DNA of 64,000 bases from Bacteroides sp. M10 (GCF_014334015.1 NZ_CP060488.1:3678501-3742500); one strand, 5' to 3'. Counted from the stretch's first letter, positions 39,534 through 49,616 are shown. Program-made: numbers and translations. Notes: a model not told the origin generated them from the sequence alone.

Positions 39534-41057
39534 ATGGCAGAAAAAGTAAAACAATATCGTCATCCGGACGACCCTATTACGCTCGATGAACTTAAAAGTT
39601 TCCTTTGGGCGGCTGCCACTCATTTGCGTGGTCAGATTGATGCGGCAGGATATAAAGAGTATATTTTCCCTTTGCTTTTTTTCAAACGCATTTCCGATGT
39701 TTATGATGAGCAGTTTGAAGGTTTTGTGTGTGAAGGAGGAGTTGAGTATGCAGGTATGCAAGTAGAAGATCTCCCCATCCGTATTCCTGATGGTGCGCAC
39801 TGGAGAGATGTTCGTGAGGTGACGGAAAATGTTGGTAATAAATTAGTCGAAGCATTTATTGCCATTGAGCAAGCCAATCCTGCTAAGGAAATGGATGGTA
39901 GAAAAATCGGAGGATTAGAAGGTATTTTCGGACCTAAGGATGGCTGGACCAATAAGGCGAAGATGCCTGATAATATCATTACTTCGTTGATTGAGGATTT
40001 TTCTAAATATACGTTGAGCCTAAAGGTTTGTCCTGCCGATGAGATGGGGCAAGCATACGAATACCTTGTTGGAAAGTTTGCCGATGATGCCGGAAATACT
40101 GCTCAGGAGTTCTATACGAATAGAACAGTCGTTCAACTTATGGCTGAGATACTGCAGCCACAACCGAATGAAAGCATTTATGACCCAACTTGTGGTTCCG
40201 GAGGTATGTTGGTTAAATGTTTAGACTATCTTCGCAACAAAGGCGCAGAGTGGCAGAGTGTACAGGTGTTCGGACAAGAGGTGAATGGCTTGACTTCTTC
40301 TATTGCACGAATGAATCTTTATTTGAATGGAATTGAAGATTTTTCGATTGCATGTGCAGATACGTTGGAGAATCCGGCATTTTTAGATGGAAGTCATCTT
40401 CGTAAGTTTGATATAGTTCTTGCAAATCCGCCTTATTCAATCAAGGAATGGAATCGTGAGAAGTTTATGAACGATAAATGGGGACGCAATTTCCTTGGTA
40501 CTCCTCCACAGGGAAGGGCAGATTATGCGTTTATACAACATATCCTTGCTTCAATGGATGAAAAAACAGGAAGATGTGCAATTCTGCTTCCACATGGTGT
40601 ATTAAACCGAATGGAAGAAGAGATCATGCGGCGTAAACTTATCGAGGAAGACCTGGTCGATAGTGTTATCAGCATAGGTAAAAATCTATTCTTTAACTCG
40701 CCAATGGAGGCATGTATTATGCTATGCAGTAGCAAGAAACCATCCGACCGAATAAAACAAGTACTTTTTATTCGTGCTACAGATTTGGTAGAAAGGAAGA
40801 ATGGAGAAAGCTATCTCACAGAAGAGCATGTCGAGGAAATAGTTTCATTGTATCGTGGCAATACAAATGTAGATAATCGTTCATGTATAGTTGATACCAA
40901 GACAATAAGCCAAAATGAGTATTCTATTTCACCAAAATTGTATGTAAAACAAACTCAAACAGAAAATATTTTGAAATTTTCTGAACAAATAGAACAGTGG
41001 CAAGAATATTCTTGTAATATTCATAGTGAATACACTAAACTTATAAATCTACTTTAA
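39534..41057 (+). CDS. hsdM: Type I restriction-modification M subunit, second of two (system 2)
   Basis: 507 residues with N-terminal HsdM domain (FLWAAATHLRGQIDAAGYKEY), SAM motif DPTCGSGGML and catalytic NPPYS. The Phe-to-Tyr change in the last motif is common and compatible with activity. Its stop overlaps the hsdS start (TAATGA), so this copy is the one translationally coupled to hsdS. It may be the normal partner, with the first copy duplicated or dedicated to another specificity. Confidence 0.9.
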   Translation: MAEKVKQYRHPDDPITLDELKSFLWAAATHLRGQIDAAGYKEYIFPLLFFKRISDVYDEQFEGFVCEGGVEYAGMQVEDLPIRIPDGAHWRDVREVTENVGNKLVEAFIAIEQANPAKEMDGRKIGGLEGIFGPKDGWTNKAKMPDNIITSLIEDFSKYTLSLKVCPADEMGQAYEYLVGKFADDAGNTAQEFYTNRTVVQLMAEILQPQPNESIYDPTCGSGGMLVKCLDYLRNKGAEWQSVQVFGQEVNGLTSSIARMNLYLNGIEDFSIACADTLENPAFLDGSHLRKFDIVLANPPYSIKEWNREKFMNDKWGRNFLGTPPQGRADYAFIQHILASMDEKTGRCAILLPHGVLNRMEEEIMRRKLIEEDLVDSVISIGKNLFFNSPMEACIMLCSSKKPSDRIKQVLFIRATDLVERKNGESYLTEEHVEEIVSLYRGNTNVDNRSCIVDTKTISQNEYSISPKLYVKQTQTENILKFSEQIEQWQEYSCNIHSEYTKLINLL

Positions 41058-42169
41058 TGACAAAGGTAAAGTTTGAGGATGTTGCAACGCGAGTTAATAC
41101 TCGTGAAGACAGATTAAATACTTCTTTATTATACTATGTAGGAGGTGAACATATTGAGTCCAATGAAATGCTGGTACAAGGATGTGGTCTCATAAAGGGT
41201 TCAACTATTGGTCCGATGTTTTATTGTGGCTTCAAAAAGGGCGATATATTATTAGTCTCAAGAAATCCACATTTAAGAAAGGCTTCGATGGTTGAATTTG
41301 ATGGTATTTGTTCTGAGAAAACATTTGTGTTAGGGACAAAAGATTCTAAGGTCTTGCTTCAGGAGTTCCTTGCTCTTGTTATGCAAAGTGATGATTTTTG
41401 GAATTATTGTGAAGAGCATAAATCTGGAGGAGTCAACTATTTCTTGAATTGGAGTACACTCGCAAAATATGAGTTTTATCTTCCTTCTATTCAAGAACAA
41501 AAAGAAATAGCAGACAAAGTATGGTCTGCCTATCGTTTGAAGGAAAGTTACAAGAAACTTCTTGTAGCAACTGATGAAATGGTGAAATCGCAATTTATCG
41601 AGATGTTTGGTAATCCTGTTACGAATACAAAAGGTTGGAAGACTGCTAAGATTAAAGATGTCGCCCCGGAAATGCCTTCTAAAGAGCAACTATCTGGCAA
41701 AATATGGCTATTGAATCTTGATATGATAGAATCAAATACTGGTAGGATAATAGAGAAGGTCTATGAAGATGTTGAGAATGCTTTATCTGTTCAATCCTTT
41801 GATGAAGGGAATGTACTATTCTCAAAATTAAGGCCTTATTTAAACAAGGTTGTGATACCAGATGAGCCTGGAATGGCAACGACAGAACTGGTTCCATTAC
41901 GTCCAGAGCCTAGTAAATTGCATAAAGTATTTTTGAGTCATCTGTTGCGGGGTAATCAGTTCGTTAATTATGCAAATGATATAGCAGGAGGTACTAAAAT
42001 GCCACGAATGCCGCTCACTGAGTTAAGAAACTTTGATTGTATCTTACCGCCAATGGACAAACAACTTGAATTCGTATTCATAGCAGAACAGGTCGATAAA
42101 TCAAAATTTGAATTGAAGCAGTGTATTGAAAATATCGATAAAGTCATAAAGAGTTTAATAAACGGATAG
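41057..42169 (+). CDS. hsdS: Type I restriction-modification specificity subunit (system 2)
   Basis: 370 residues with two target-recognition domains. TRD1 covers about residues 1-150, ending with YLPSIQEQKEIADKVWSAY. A SQFIEMFG segment at about 178-185 marks the start of the second half. TRD2 follows and ends with LPPMDKQLEFVFIAEQVDKS and a helix. The SQFIEMF codons are a 22-23 bp repeat shared with the downstream array. Coupled to hsdM by a TAATGA overlap. No frameshift. Confidence 0.88.
   Translation: MTKVKFEDVATRVNTREDRLNTSLLYYVGGEHIESNEMLVQGCGLIKGSTIGPMFYCGFKKGDILLVSRNPHLRKASMVEFDGICSEKTFVLGTKDSKVLLQEFLALVMQSDDFWNYCEEHKSGGVNYFLNWSTLAKYEFYLPSIQEQKEIADKVWSAYRLKESYKKLLVATDEMVKSQFIEMFGNPVTNTKGWKTAKIKDVAPEMPSKEQLSGKIWLLNLDMIESNTGRIIEKVYEDVENALSVQSFDEGNVLFSKLRPYLNKVVIPDEPGMATTELVPLRPEPSKLHKVFLSHLLRGNQFVNYANDIAGGTKMPRMPLTELRNFDCILPPMDKQLEFVFIAEQVDKSKFELKQCIENIDKVIKSLING
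41588..41610 (+). repeat. Direct repeat copy 1 (SQFIEMFG codons) in hsdS
   Basis: TCGCAATTTATCGAGATGTT plus TGG. Identical 23 bp at 43215-43237; 22 bp at 43686-43707. All three are in the same orientation and each begins a target-recognition cassette. Confidence 0.85.
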
Positions 42170-42226
42170 AATAAGAGAGATACGTTGATAGCTGCGGCTT
42201 AATTGGATAACAAATTTATTAATAAT

Positions 42227-43210
42227 ATGATAGAGAGTCTGATTAATGACATAGAGCAGGCTATGCTGGGAGTTTTAAACAACGAGCAAATGAGTCAATT
42301 ACGAAAGGTGCTAGATTATGCCTTTCGTGATATCAACGTGTCGTCTAAGAACAATGAAGAGTGCAGTGGTAATAGTGAATTAATAGATAGTTTTTTGTCG
42401 GCTAAACGAGTCGAAGGTTGTTCGGATAAGTCGATACACTATTATCGAAGTACATTAAATAATGCTATCAGGAAAATAGAAAAAAATATTCGCCATATCA
42501 CTACTGATGACTTGCGTAATTACTTAAATGATTATCAGCAGACAAGCGGTGCTACAAAGGTTACGGTAGACAATATACGTCGCATTTTGTCAAGTTTCTT
42601 TTCATGGCTTGAGGATGAGGATTATATTGTGAAGAGTCCGGTACGTCGGATTCATAAAGTAAAAGTCGGAAAAACAGTCAAAGAAACATACTCCGATGAA
42701 GCGTTAGAACAAATGCGTGACCATTGCGAAGGTATTCGCGATTTAGCCTTGATTGATTTGTTGGCCTCTACTGGTATGCGTGTCGGGGAGTTGGTCAAAC
42801 TCAATCGGAACGATATAGACTTTGAAAACCGGGAATGCATCGTTACCGGTAAAGGAGATAAGCAACGTCGAGTTTATTTCGATGCTCGTACAAAGATACA
42901 TTTACAACGTTATTTGGCAGAACGGATAGATGACAATCCTGCGCTGTTTGTTTCGTTATTAGCACCTTATGATCGACTACAGATAAGTGGCGTGGAAATT
43001 CGATTGCGTCGATTGGGACGTGAATTGAATATTCCTAAAGTGCATCCTCATAAGTTTCGACGCACTTTGGCAACAATGGCTATAGATAAAGGTATGCCCA
43101 TAGAGCAGGTCCAGCATCTCTTAGGACATCAAAGTCTTGATACAACATTGCAATATGCTATGGTGAATCAGACAAATGTAAAAATGTCTCACCGCAAATT
43201 TATTGGTTAG
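42227..43210 (+). CDS. Tyrosine recombinase of the second hsdS locus
   Basis: 327 residues from the ATG at 42227; a TTG eight codons earlier is possible. SAM-like N-terminal domain (IDSFLSAKRVEG) and catalytic domain with Arg in STGMRVGELV, Lys in VTGKGDKQR, HKFRRTLAT, LLGHQS and Tyr in LQYAMVN. In HKFRRT the usual second His is Arg, a variation seen in active members. It sits between the expressed hsdS and a cassette array with direct, not inverted, repeats. One base separates its stop from the next hsdS start. Confidence 0.9.
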   Translation: MIESLINDIEQAMLGVLNNEQMSQLRKVLDYAFRDINVSSKNNEECSGNSELIDSFLSAKRVEGCSDKSIHYYRSTLNNAIRKIEKNIRHITTDDLRNYLNDYQQTSGATKVTVDNIRRILSSFFSWLEDEDYIVKSPVRRIHKVKVGKTVKETYSDEALEQMRDHCEGIRDLALIDLLASTGMRVGELVKLNRNDIDFENRECIVTGKGDKQRRVYFDARTKIHLQRYLAERIDDNPALFVSLLAPYDRLQISGVEIRLRRLGRELNIPKVHPHKFRRTLATMAIDKGMPIEQVQHLLGHQSLDTTLQYAMVNQTNVKMSHRKFIG

Positions 43211-43211
43211 T

Positions 43212-44300
43212 ATGTCGCAATTTATCGAGATGTTTGGAGGTCTCTGTCAAGGTACACCATGGTCTGATGTCGTTACTATTACGAATGGAAAAGCTTATCC
43301 TGAAGAATATCAGGAAGAAGGTGCTTATCCAATTTGTGGTAGTGGTGGTATTATGTGTTATGGTGAAAAGAAATTATGTAATGGAAATACTACGATTCTT
43401 GGCAGAAAAGGAAATATCAACAATCCAATCTTCATGGAATCAGGTTACTGGATAGTTGATACGGCCTTTAGTATCGATGTTGACAAGGCTAAACTTCATC
43501 CAAAGTTCTTCTATTATTGGTGTTGTCAATACGATTTTACGAAGCTTAACAAACAGGGGGTTCTTCCAAGTCTTACAAGAAAGGACTTGGAGAAAGTAAA
43601 AATGGCTATCCCTCAAATGAGGGATCAACTAAAGTTTGTTTCCATAGCAGAACAAGCTGACAAATCAAAATTTGGCGACTTCAAATCGCAATTTATCGAG
43701 ATGTTTGAGAACGTTGAATCTTATTGCAAATTAGAAGATTTGGTATCAGATACATTCCCTGGGGAATGGGGAAGCGAACCGATTTCTGAGAATGCGATAA
43801 AAGTGATTCGCACAACAAACTTTACTAATGAAGGATATCTTGATTTGACAGATGTTGTAACTAGAGATATTGAGCCTAAGAAAGTTGTACGGAAAAAGCT
43901 CAAACAAGGTGATACAATCTTGGAGAGGTCTGGAGGTACTAAAGATAATCCGGTTGGTAGGGTCGTATTTTTTGATGAAATAGGTGATTATCTGCCTAAT
44001 AACTTTACGCAGGTACTGCGTCCTAAGGAATCTGTAAATCCAGTGTACTTGTTCTACGCTTTATATAATTCCTACAATCTCAATAAGGCTGCTATGAGAG
44101 CAATGGCAAGTCAAACTACCGGCATTCAAAATTTAAGTATGTCGGATTTCATGGCTAAGTTTATAGTACTACCTTCAAGAAACGAACAAAACAAATTTGA
44201 ACAGATCTACCGTCAAGCCGACAAATCAAAATCTGTCATTCAAAAAGCTTTAGTATATTTGAATGACATACAAAGTGACGAATTAGGGAAAATCGCTTAA
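43212..44300 (+). CDS. Second hsdS-like gene: two recognition cassettes without an N-terminal start region
   Basis: 362 residues starting at the repeat (MSQFIEMFGG). It holds one recognition domain (GTPWSDVVTITNGKAYPEEY to IAEQADKSKF), a second SQFIEMF repeat and a second domain (LEDLVSDTFPGEWG to QADKSKSVIQK). It resembles the C-terminal half of HsdS twice rather than a whole HsdS with its usual N-terminus. It may act as a donor array or as a stand-alone specificity subunit. Both cassettes lack damage. It lies between the recombinase and hsdR. Confidence 0.8.
   Translation: MSQFIEMFGGLCQGTPWSDVVTITNGKAYPEEYQEEGAYPICGSGGIMCYGEKKLCNGNTTILGRKGNINNPIFMESGYWIVDTAFSIDVDKAKLHPKFFYYWCCQYDFTKLNKQGVLPSLTRKDLEKVKMAIPQMRDQLKFVSIAEQADKSKFGDFKSQFIEMFENVESYCKLEDLVSDTFPGEWGSEPISENAIKVIRTTNFTNEGYLDLTDVVTRDIEPKKVVRKKLKQGDTILERSGGTKDNPVGRVVFFDEIGDYLPNNFTQVLRPKESVNPVYLFYALYNSYNLNKAAMRAMASQTTGIQNLSMSDFMAKFIVLPSRNEQNKFEQIYRQADKSKSVIQKALVYLNDIQSDELGKIA
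43215..43237 (+). repeat. Direct repeat copy 2, at the start of the cassette array
   Basis: Exact copy of 41588-41610, overlapping the first codons of the second hsdS-like gene and lying five bases past the recombinase stop. Confidence 0.85.
43686..43707 (+). repeat. Direct repeat copy 3, between the two silent cassettes
   Basis: 22 of the 23 bases of copy 1, same orientation. Confidence 0.85.
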
Positions 44301-44332
44301 TTATTAAATTGATAACAATAAAAATCATAGAT

Positions 44333-47263
44333 ATGTTTAACGAAGACAATACAGTGGAGCAAATGCTCATAGAAGCTGCAACCCAAAGTGGTTGGCAGTA
44401 TGTAAAGTCACAGGATATACCTCGTAGTTCTGATTCTGTCCTTGTTGAATCATGGCTATTGGAAGCTCTTATTAGGTTGAATCCGATAACACATCAACAA
44501 GCGGAGCAAGTTATTTATAAACTCCGTGCTGCTATTACTTGTGGAGGTAATTATGATGAATTGGTGACTGCCAATGATCGTTTTCGTACATTGCTATTTA
44601 ATGAAAACACAGAGCCTTTTGGAAAGGATGGTGAATATATACCTATCAGATTCTTTAGCGAAGATGCGGTCGAAGATTATTGTGTCGTAACCAATCAATG
44701 GGAATTTCCACGTAGCTCTGTTGATGGAGGTAAACGTTTGGATTTGGTTTATCTGATAAATGGAATTCCGATTTGTGTTGGTGAAGCAAAATCTCCTGTT
44801 CGCCCTCAGATAACATGGGCTGACGGAGCCATCGATATGCTGCATTATGAAAAAAGCATTCCAGAAATGTTTGTTCCGAATATATTGACCTTTGCTACTG
44901 AAGGCAAAGAACTTCAATATGCCGGTATCTGTGCTCCTGTTGACAAATGGGGGCCTTGGTTTAAAGATGAAGGTCGTCAGCATGGCACAATAGAGTCGGT
45001 TAAAAGTAATGTAATGGGGTTAGTTCAACCAAACCGATTACTTGACATATATCGTTACTATAGTGTTTTTACAGGAACATCATCAGGCAAAAAAATAAAA
45101 ATAGTTTGCCGTTATCAACAATATCTAGGAGGTGAAGCTATTGTTCAGCGTGTCTTAAATACATATCGAGAGAAACAAGGTCCGAAGAAAGGTCTTATTT
45201 GGCATTTCCAAGGTTCGGGAAAATCATGGTTGATGGTATTTGCTGCCCAAAAATTACGTTTGCAAAACGAATTACATGCTCCCACAGTTGTTATCGTTGA
45301 TGACCGTATTGATTTGGAAGATCAGATAACGGGCGATTTTACTCGTGCTGATATTCCTAATATAGAATCTGCAAAGACAAAAGATGAGTTAGTTGCATTT
45401 TTCAAGCAGGATCAGCGCAAGATTCTGATAACGACAATTTTCAAGTTCGGAGATGTTGATAGTGTACTGAATGAAAGAGATAATATCATTTTATTGGTAG
45501 ATGAAGCACACCGAACTCAGGAAAAGGATTTAGGACAAAAAATGCGCAATGCACTACCTAATGCATTTTTCTTTGGTCTTACCGGAACGCCTATCAACAA
45601 ACGAGATAAGAATACTTTTCAATCGTTTGGTGCTGATGAGGATTTAGAGAAAGGTGGATATATTTCAAAATACACTTTCCAAAATTCTGTTGAAGATGGA
45701 GCTACGCTTGAATTGAATTTCCAAACAGTGCCGGTAGAGATGCATCTTAACGAAACTCAATTACAAGAAGAATTTGATGAACTGACCGATCAAATATCCG
45801 AGGACGAAAAGAACGAATTAGTAAAACGAACTTCTGTTGAAGCATTTTTTACAGCAGAGAAGCGAATTAACGATGTCGCACGTTATATTGTAAATCACTT
45901 CAAAGAGTATGTAGAGCCCAGTGGCATGAAAGCCCAAGTTGTGGTATATAATCGAGACTGCTGTGTAAAATATAAGAAAGCGATTGATGCTCTTTGGGGT
46001 ACGGAAGATGCAACCACTATCGTTATGCATACGGCTGGTGATAAAGCTGATGAGTATAAGACATACCGTCGTGATAGAGAACAAGAAAGAAAACTTCTTG
46101 ATCAATTCCGTGATCCATTGTCACCGATTAAAATGGTGATTGTCACTTCAAAACTATTAACAGGTTTTGATGCTCCGATTTTGCAATGTATGTATCTTGA
46201 TAAACCAATGAAGGATCATACGTTGTTACAAGCTATTTGCCGCACGAATAGAAAGTACAATGTTGATAAGAAATGTGGTCTGATTGTAGATTTCGTTGGT
46301 GTATTTGATAATGTAGCCAAAAGTCTTGCTTTTGATGAAGAGACGGTAAAAACGGTTGTAAAGAATATTGATGAGATAAAAGTGTTGATACCTCAATTTT
46401 TGCAAGAATGTATTGACTTTTTCCCTGGTGTAGACCGGACAATCGGTGGTTGGGAAGGTTTGCAGGCTGCTCAGCAATGTTTACTTGATGAGTCTACAAA
46501 AACGAATTTTGCAAAACATTTTTCACGATTGGCTAAAGCTTGGGAAACAGTAAGCCCGGATGCAATGCTGGCTGTTTTTCAGGCGGATTATACTTGGCTG
46601 GCTCAGGTATATCAAAGTGTACGTCCTGTTAGTACCGGCGGTTCACTCATATGGACTTTATTGGGTGCTAAAACCATTGAAATCATTCATCGTAACATTG
46701 ATACAATTGATATTGGGACTCCACTTGAGGATCTTGTGGTAGATGGAGATGTAATTGATATGGTGTTGGAGCAAGCCAAAGACAATCCTAAAAAGATATT
46801 GGAAGTGGAAAAAATGCTTCGTTTGAGGTTAGGAGAGCATCATGGAGACCCTAATTACAAGGCATTTGCTGAGAAGTTGGATGAACTGCGCCGTCATATG
46901 GAGGAAAATCTTATAACTAGTATTGATTTCCTCCGAGGATTGCTCACCCTTGCTAAAGAAGTGCTTGAGGAAGAAAAAAACTCAAATCAACCTCTTGACA
47001 AGAGGGAACAAGCTAAAGCTGCTCTTACGGAGTTGTTTGAATCAATTAGAACTGAGGATACTCCTATCATTGTAGAACGTGTAGTTGCTGATATAGATGA
47101 AAATGTGGTAGCTATTGTACGTAAGTTTAAAGATGCTTTTAAAAGCATTACAGCTCAGCGAGAGATAAAAAAGAAACTACGTTCTATTCTGTGGGTTAAC
47201 TACCAGATTAAAGATCAAGAAGTTTTTGATAAGGCTTATCAGTATATTGAGATGTATTATTAA
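44333..47263 (+). CDS. hsdR: Type I restriction enzyme R subunit (system 2)
   Basis: 976 residues from the ATG at 44333 (MFNEDNTVEQML); a TTG-started reading eight codons longer is not needed. N-terminal nuclease with KRLDLVYLINGIPICVGEAK (Asp, then Glu-x-Lys). Helicase with Walker A FQGSGKS, LLVDEAHRTQ and GLTGTPI, followed by the C-terminal helical domain (LRSILWVNYQIKDQEVFDKA). Only distantly like the first HsdR, so the two systems are not a recent duplication. The stop codon coincides with the left end of the mobile element at 47260, and the protein appears complete. Confidence 0.92.
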   Translation: MFNEDNTVEQMLIEAATQSGWQYVKSQDIPRSSDSVLVESWLLEALIRLNPITHQQAEQVIYKLRAAITCGGNYDELVTANDRFRTLLFNENTEPFGKDGEYIPIRFFSEDAVEDYCVVTNQWEFPRSSVDGGKRLDLVYLINGIPICVGEAKSPVRPQITWADGAIDMLHYEKSIPEMFVPNILTFATEGKELQYAGICAPVDKWGPWFKDEGRQHGTIESVKSNVMGLVQPNRLLDIYRYYSVFTGTSSGKKIKIVCRYQQYLGGEAIVQRVLNTYREKQGPKKGLIWHFQGSGKSWLMVFAAQKLRLQNELHAPTVVIVDDRIDLEDQITGDFTRADIPNIESAKTKDELVAFFKQDQRKILITTIFKFGDVDSVLNERDNIILLVDEAHRTQEKDLGQKMRNALPNAFFFGLTGTPINKRDKNTFQSFGADEDLEKGGYISKYTFQNSVEDGATLELNFQTVPVEMHLNETQLQEEFDELTDQISEDEKNELVKRTSVEAFFTAEKRINDVARYIVNHFKEYVEPSGMKAQVVVYNRDCCVKYKKAIDALWGTEDATTIVMHTAGDKADEYKTYRRDREQERKLLDQFRDPLSPIKMVIVTSKLLTGFDAPILQCMYLDKPMKDHTLLQAICRTNRKYNVDKKCGLIVDFVGVFDNVAKSLAFDEETVKTVVKNIDEIKVLIPQFLQECIDFFPGVDRTIGGWEGLQAAQQCLLDESTKTNFAKHFSRLAKAWETVSPDAMLAVFQADYTWLAQVYQSVRPVSTGGSLIWTLLGAKTIEIIHRNIDTIDIGTPLEDLVVDGDVIDMVLEQAKDNPKKILEVEKMLRLRLGEHHGDPNYKAFAEKLDELRRHMEENLITSIDFLRGLLTLAKEVLEEEKNSNQPLDKREQAKAALTELFESIRTEDTPIIVERVVADIDENVVAIVRKFKDAFKSITAQREIKKKLRSILWVNYQIKDQEVFDKAYQYIEMYY

Positions 47264-47542
47264 TTGGTTGATAAAATAAACACATAGCGAAAAAGTAAAT
47301 TTGGGTAAAACGTAGCGAATTAGCTGATACAGCGTTCGTTACGCTTTGTTTTTCTATGGGACAGAGCCAACGAAATACCACCTCGAAGCCAAACAGCGCA
47401 GAAGTTCAGTTACCACCTCATTACCCCCGTAACGGGTGTGAATTTCTTGCTAAATGGTTCTGTTTCTGCGATTTGCGTAATTTTGCATAGCAGTCGGTAA
47501 CTCACTAATAACTAATTTTGTAACCAAAAAAAGGAGTGAGTT

Positions 47543-48775
47543 ATGCGTAGTACATTCAAGGTATTATTTTACGTGAAGAAAGGCAGCGAGAAGCCGAACG
47601 GCAACCTGCCTTTAATGTGCCGTATCACGGTGGACGGCGAGATTAAACAGTTCAGTTGCAAGATGGACGTTCCCCCACGGCTGTGGGACGTGAAGAACAA
47701 CCGTGCTTCGGGCAAGAGCGTCGAAGCGCAGAGAATCAACCTTGCGGTAGATAAAATCCGTGTGGAAGTAAACCGCCGCTATCAAGAGTTAATGCAGACG
47801 GACGGTTATGTTACCGCCGCCAAACTCAAAGACGCCTATCTCGGTATCGGCGTCAAGCAGGAAACTTTGCTGAAGCTGTTCGAGCAGCACAACGCCGAGT
47901 TCGAGAAGAAAGTCGGGCACAGCAGGGCGCAGGGTACATTTACCCGTTATCGGACGGTCTGCAACCATATTCGGGAGTTCCTGCCCCATACCTACAAGCG
48001 TGAGGATATTCCATTAAAGGAACTCAACCTCACGTTCATCAACGACTTCGAGTATTTTCTGCGCACGGAGAAGAAATGCCGCACCAATACCGTGTGGGGC
48101 TACATGATTGTGTTGAAACACATCGTTTCCATAGCGAGGAACGACGGGCGTTTGCCCTTTAATCCCTTTGCGGGATATATCAACTCTCCCGAAAGCGTGG
48201 ACAGGGGCTACCTCACCCAAACGGAGATACAGACGCTCATGAACGCACCGATGAAGAACGCCACCCACGAGCTTGTACGGGACTTGTTCGTCTTTTCTGT
48301 TTTCACGGGTTTGGCGTATTCGGACGTGAAGAACCTCACCGCCGACCGCCTGCAAACATTCTTCGACGGCAACCTGTGGATAATCACCCGAAGAAAGAAG
48401 ACCAACACCGAATCGAACATCCGCCTTTTGGACGTTCCCAAGCGTATCATCGAGAAGTACAAGGGGCTGGCAAGGGACGGTCATGTTTTCCCCGTTCCGA
48501 ACAACGGCAGTTGTAACAAGATACTCAAAGATATAGGCAGACAATGCGGCTTCAAGGTACGCTTGACCTACCATGTCGCACGCCACACGAACGCCACGAC
48601 CGTACTTCTGTCGCACGGCGTACCCATCGAAACGGTGAGCCGCCTTTTGGGGCACACGAACATAAAGACCACCCAAATTTACGCCAAAATCACCGCCCAG
48701 AAGATAAGCCAAGACATGGAAACCTTGTCGCACAAGTTGGAAGATATGGAGAAGAATATCTGCCGAGCCATCTAA
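47543..48775 (+). CDS. int: Bacteroides-type tyrosine integrase
   Basis: 410 residues. N-terminal arm-binding domain (STFKVLFYVKKGSEKPNGNL), core-binding domain and catalytic domain. HVARHT, LLGHTN and the Tyr of TTQIYAKI are present. The first catalytic Arg position reads TGLAYSDV, a substitution also known in CTnDOT-type integrases. AAGGAG lies eight bases before the ATG. Catalyses integration and excision of the mobile element. Codon use is G+C-rich compared with the RM genes next door. Confidence 0.9.
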   Translation: MRSTFKVLFYVKKGSEKPNGNLPLMCRITVDGEIKQFSCKMDVPPRLWDVKNNRASGKSVEAQRINLAVDKIRVEVNRRYQELMQTDGYVTAAKLKDAYLGIGVKQETLLKLFEQHNAEFEKKVGHSRAQGTFTRYRTVCNHIREFLPHTYKREDIPLKELNLTFINDFEYFLRTEKKCRTNTVWGYMIVLKHIVSIARNDGRLPFNPFAGYINSPESVDRGYLTQTEIQTLMNAPMKNATHELVRDLFVFSVFTGLAYSDVKNLTADRLQTFFDGNLWIITRRKKTNTESNIRLLDVPKRIIEKYKGLARDGHVFPVPNNGSCNKILKDIGRQCGFKVRLTYHVARHTNATTVLLSHGVPIETVSRLLGHTNIKTTQIYAKITAQKISQDMETLSHKLEDMEKNICRAI

Positions 48776-48792
48776 TTAAGAACAGAATACCG

Positions 48793-49185
48793 ATGAAAGA
48801 AGAAAGGAACATTATCACGATGGACGGGCAGGGCAATATCTCCCTGCCGAGCGATATAGGCGCAACCGCCATGACCGAGCGGGAAATCTGCGAACTGTTC
48901 GGGGTTATCGCCCCGACGGTTAGGGCAGGGATAAAGGCACTCTGCAAAAGCGGAGTTTTATCTATATATGACATAAAGCACATTATCCGCCTATCGGACA
49001 AATACAGCGCGGAGGTTTACAACCTCGAAACGATAGCCGCCCTCGCTTTCCGTGTCGAATCGTTCGGGGCGGCGAAAGTCCGCAGGGCATTATTAGAGAG
49101 GATTATACACGGGCGAAAAGAGAAAACGACGGTATTCGTGTCGGTTGTTTCGGACGGCAAGCCCAACAGCCGTTGGAAAGCATGA
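48793..49185 (+). CDS. Accessory DNA-binding-like protein of the mobile element
   Basis: 130 residues from the ATG at 48793. A helix-turn-helix-like stretch (MTEREICELFGVIAPTVRAG) is followed by a basic helix-rich C-terminus (KVRRALLERIIHGRKEK). 17 bases after int, same strand, so probably cotranscribed. Role likely in excision or mobilization regulation; the exact family is not recognised. Confidence 0.65.
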   Translation: MKEERNIITMDGQGNISLPSDIGATAMTEREICELFGVIAPTVRAGIKALCKSGVLSIYDIKHIIRLSDKYSAEVYNLETIAALAFRVESFGAAKVRRALLERIIHGRKEKTTVFVSVVSDGKPNSRWKA

Positions 49186-49190
49186 TGATA

Positions 49191-49245
49191 TACCAACATA
49201 CCAACATGCAAACGTACCAGCATACCAGCATGCAAACATGCAAAC
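49191..49245 (+). repeat. Short tandem repeat tract
   Basis: About two 24-base units of the form TACCA(A/G)CATACCA(A/G)CATGCAAAC followed by a partial copy. It begins the 590-base non-coding stretch (49186-49777) before the relaxase gene, which is otherwise G+C-rich and holds several inverted repeats. Confidence 0.6.
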
Positions 49246-49616
49246 CTATCACTATGGTGATATATATTGCAGGGTCTATTTCTCTTTTCAGAGGAAAGCG
49301 GAGCAATCGTTTTCGTTTACAAAGGCAAAGCAAGCACGGGGCTTTACGTCGGCTAAAAGGTCAGGCGGCTGCGCCGTTTCCCAATAAATCTTCCTCTCGC
49401 TTCGCTGCGAGCGTATTTATCGGGAAAACCTTGTATCCGACCGCCCCGTGCAAAAGAGCCTTTGAAAACGGAAACGACCGCCCCGCCACCCACCGACCGA
49501 AAGGAAAAAAATAAGGTGGGGTTACGGGCAAGCAGGCGGCAGGGACAGCCATAGCCGAAAGGCAGACGGGCAGGCAGACGGCACGCCGCAGGGTATTTAC
49601 GGAGAAAATACCGTAG

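Noticed and set aside
49100..49340. Minus-strand genes in the repeat tract before mob
   Set aside because: The apparent peptides are repetitive translations of the short tandem repeat and lack start signals.
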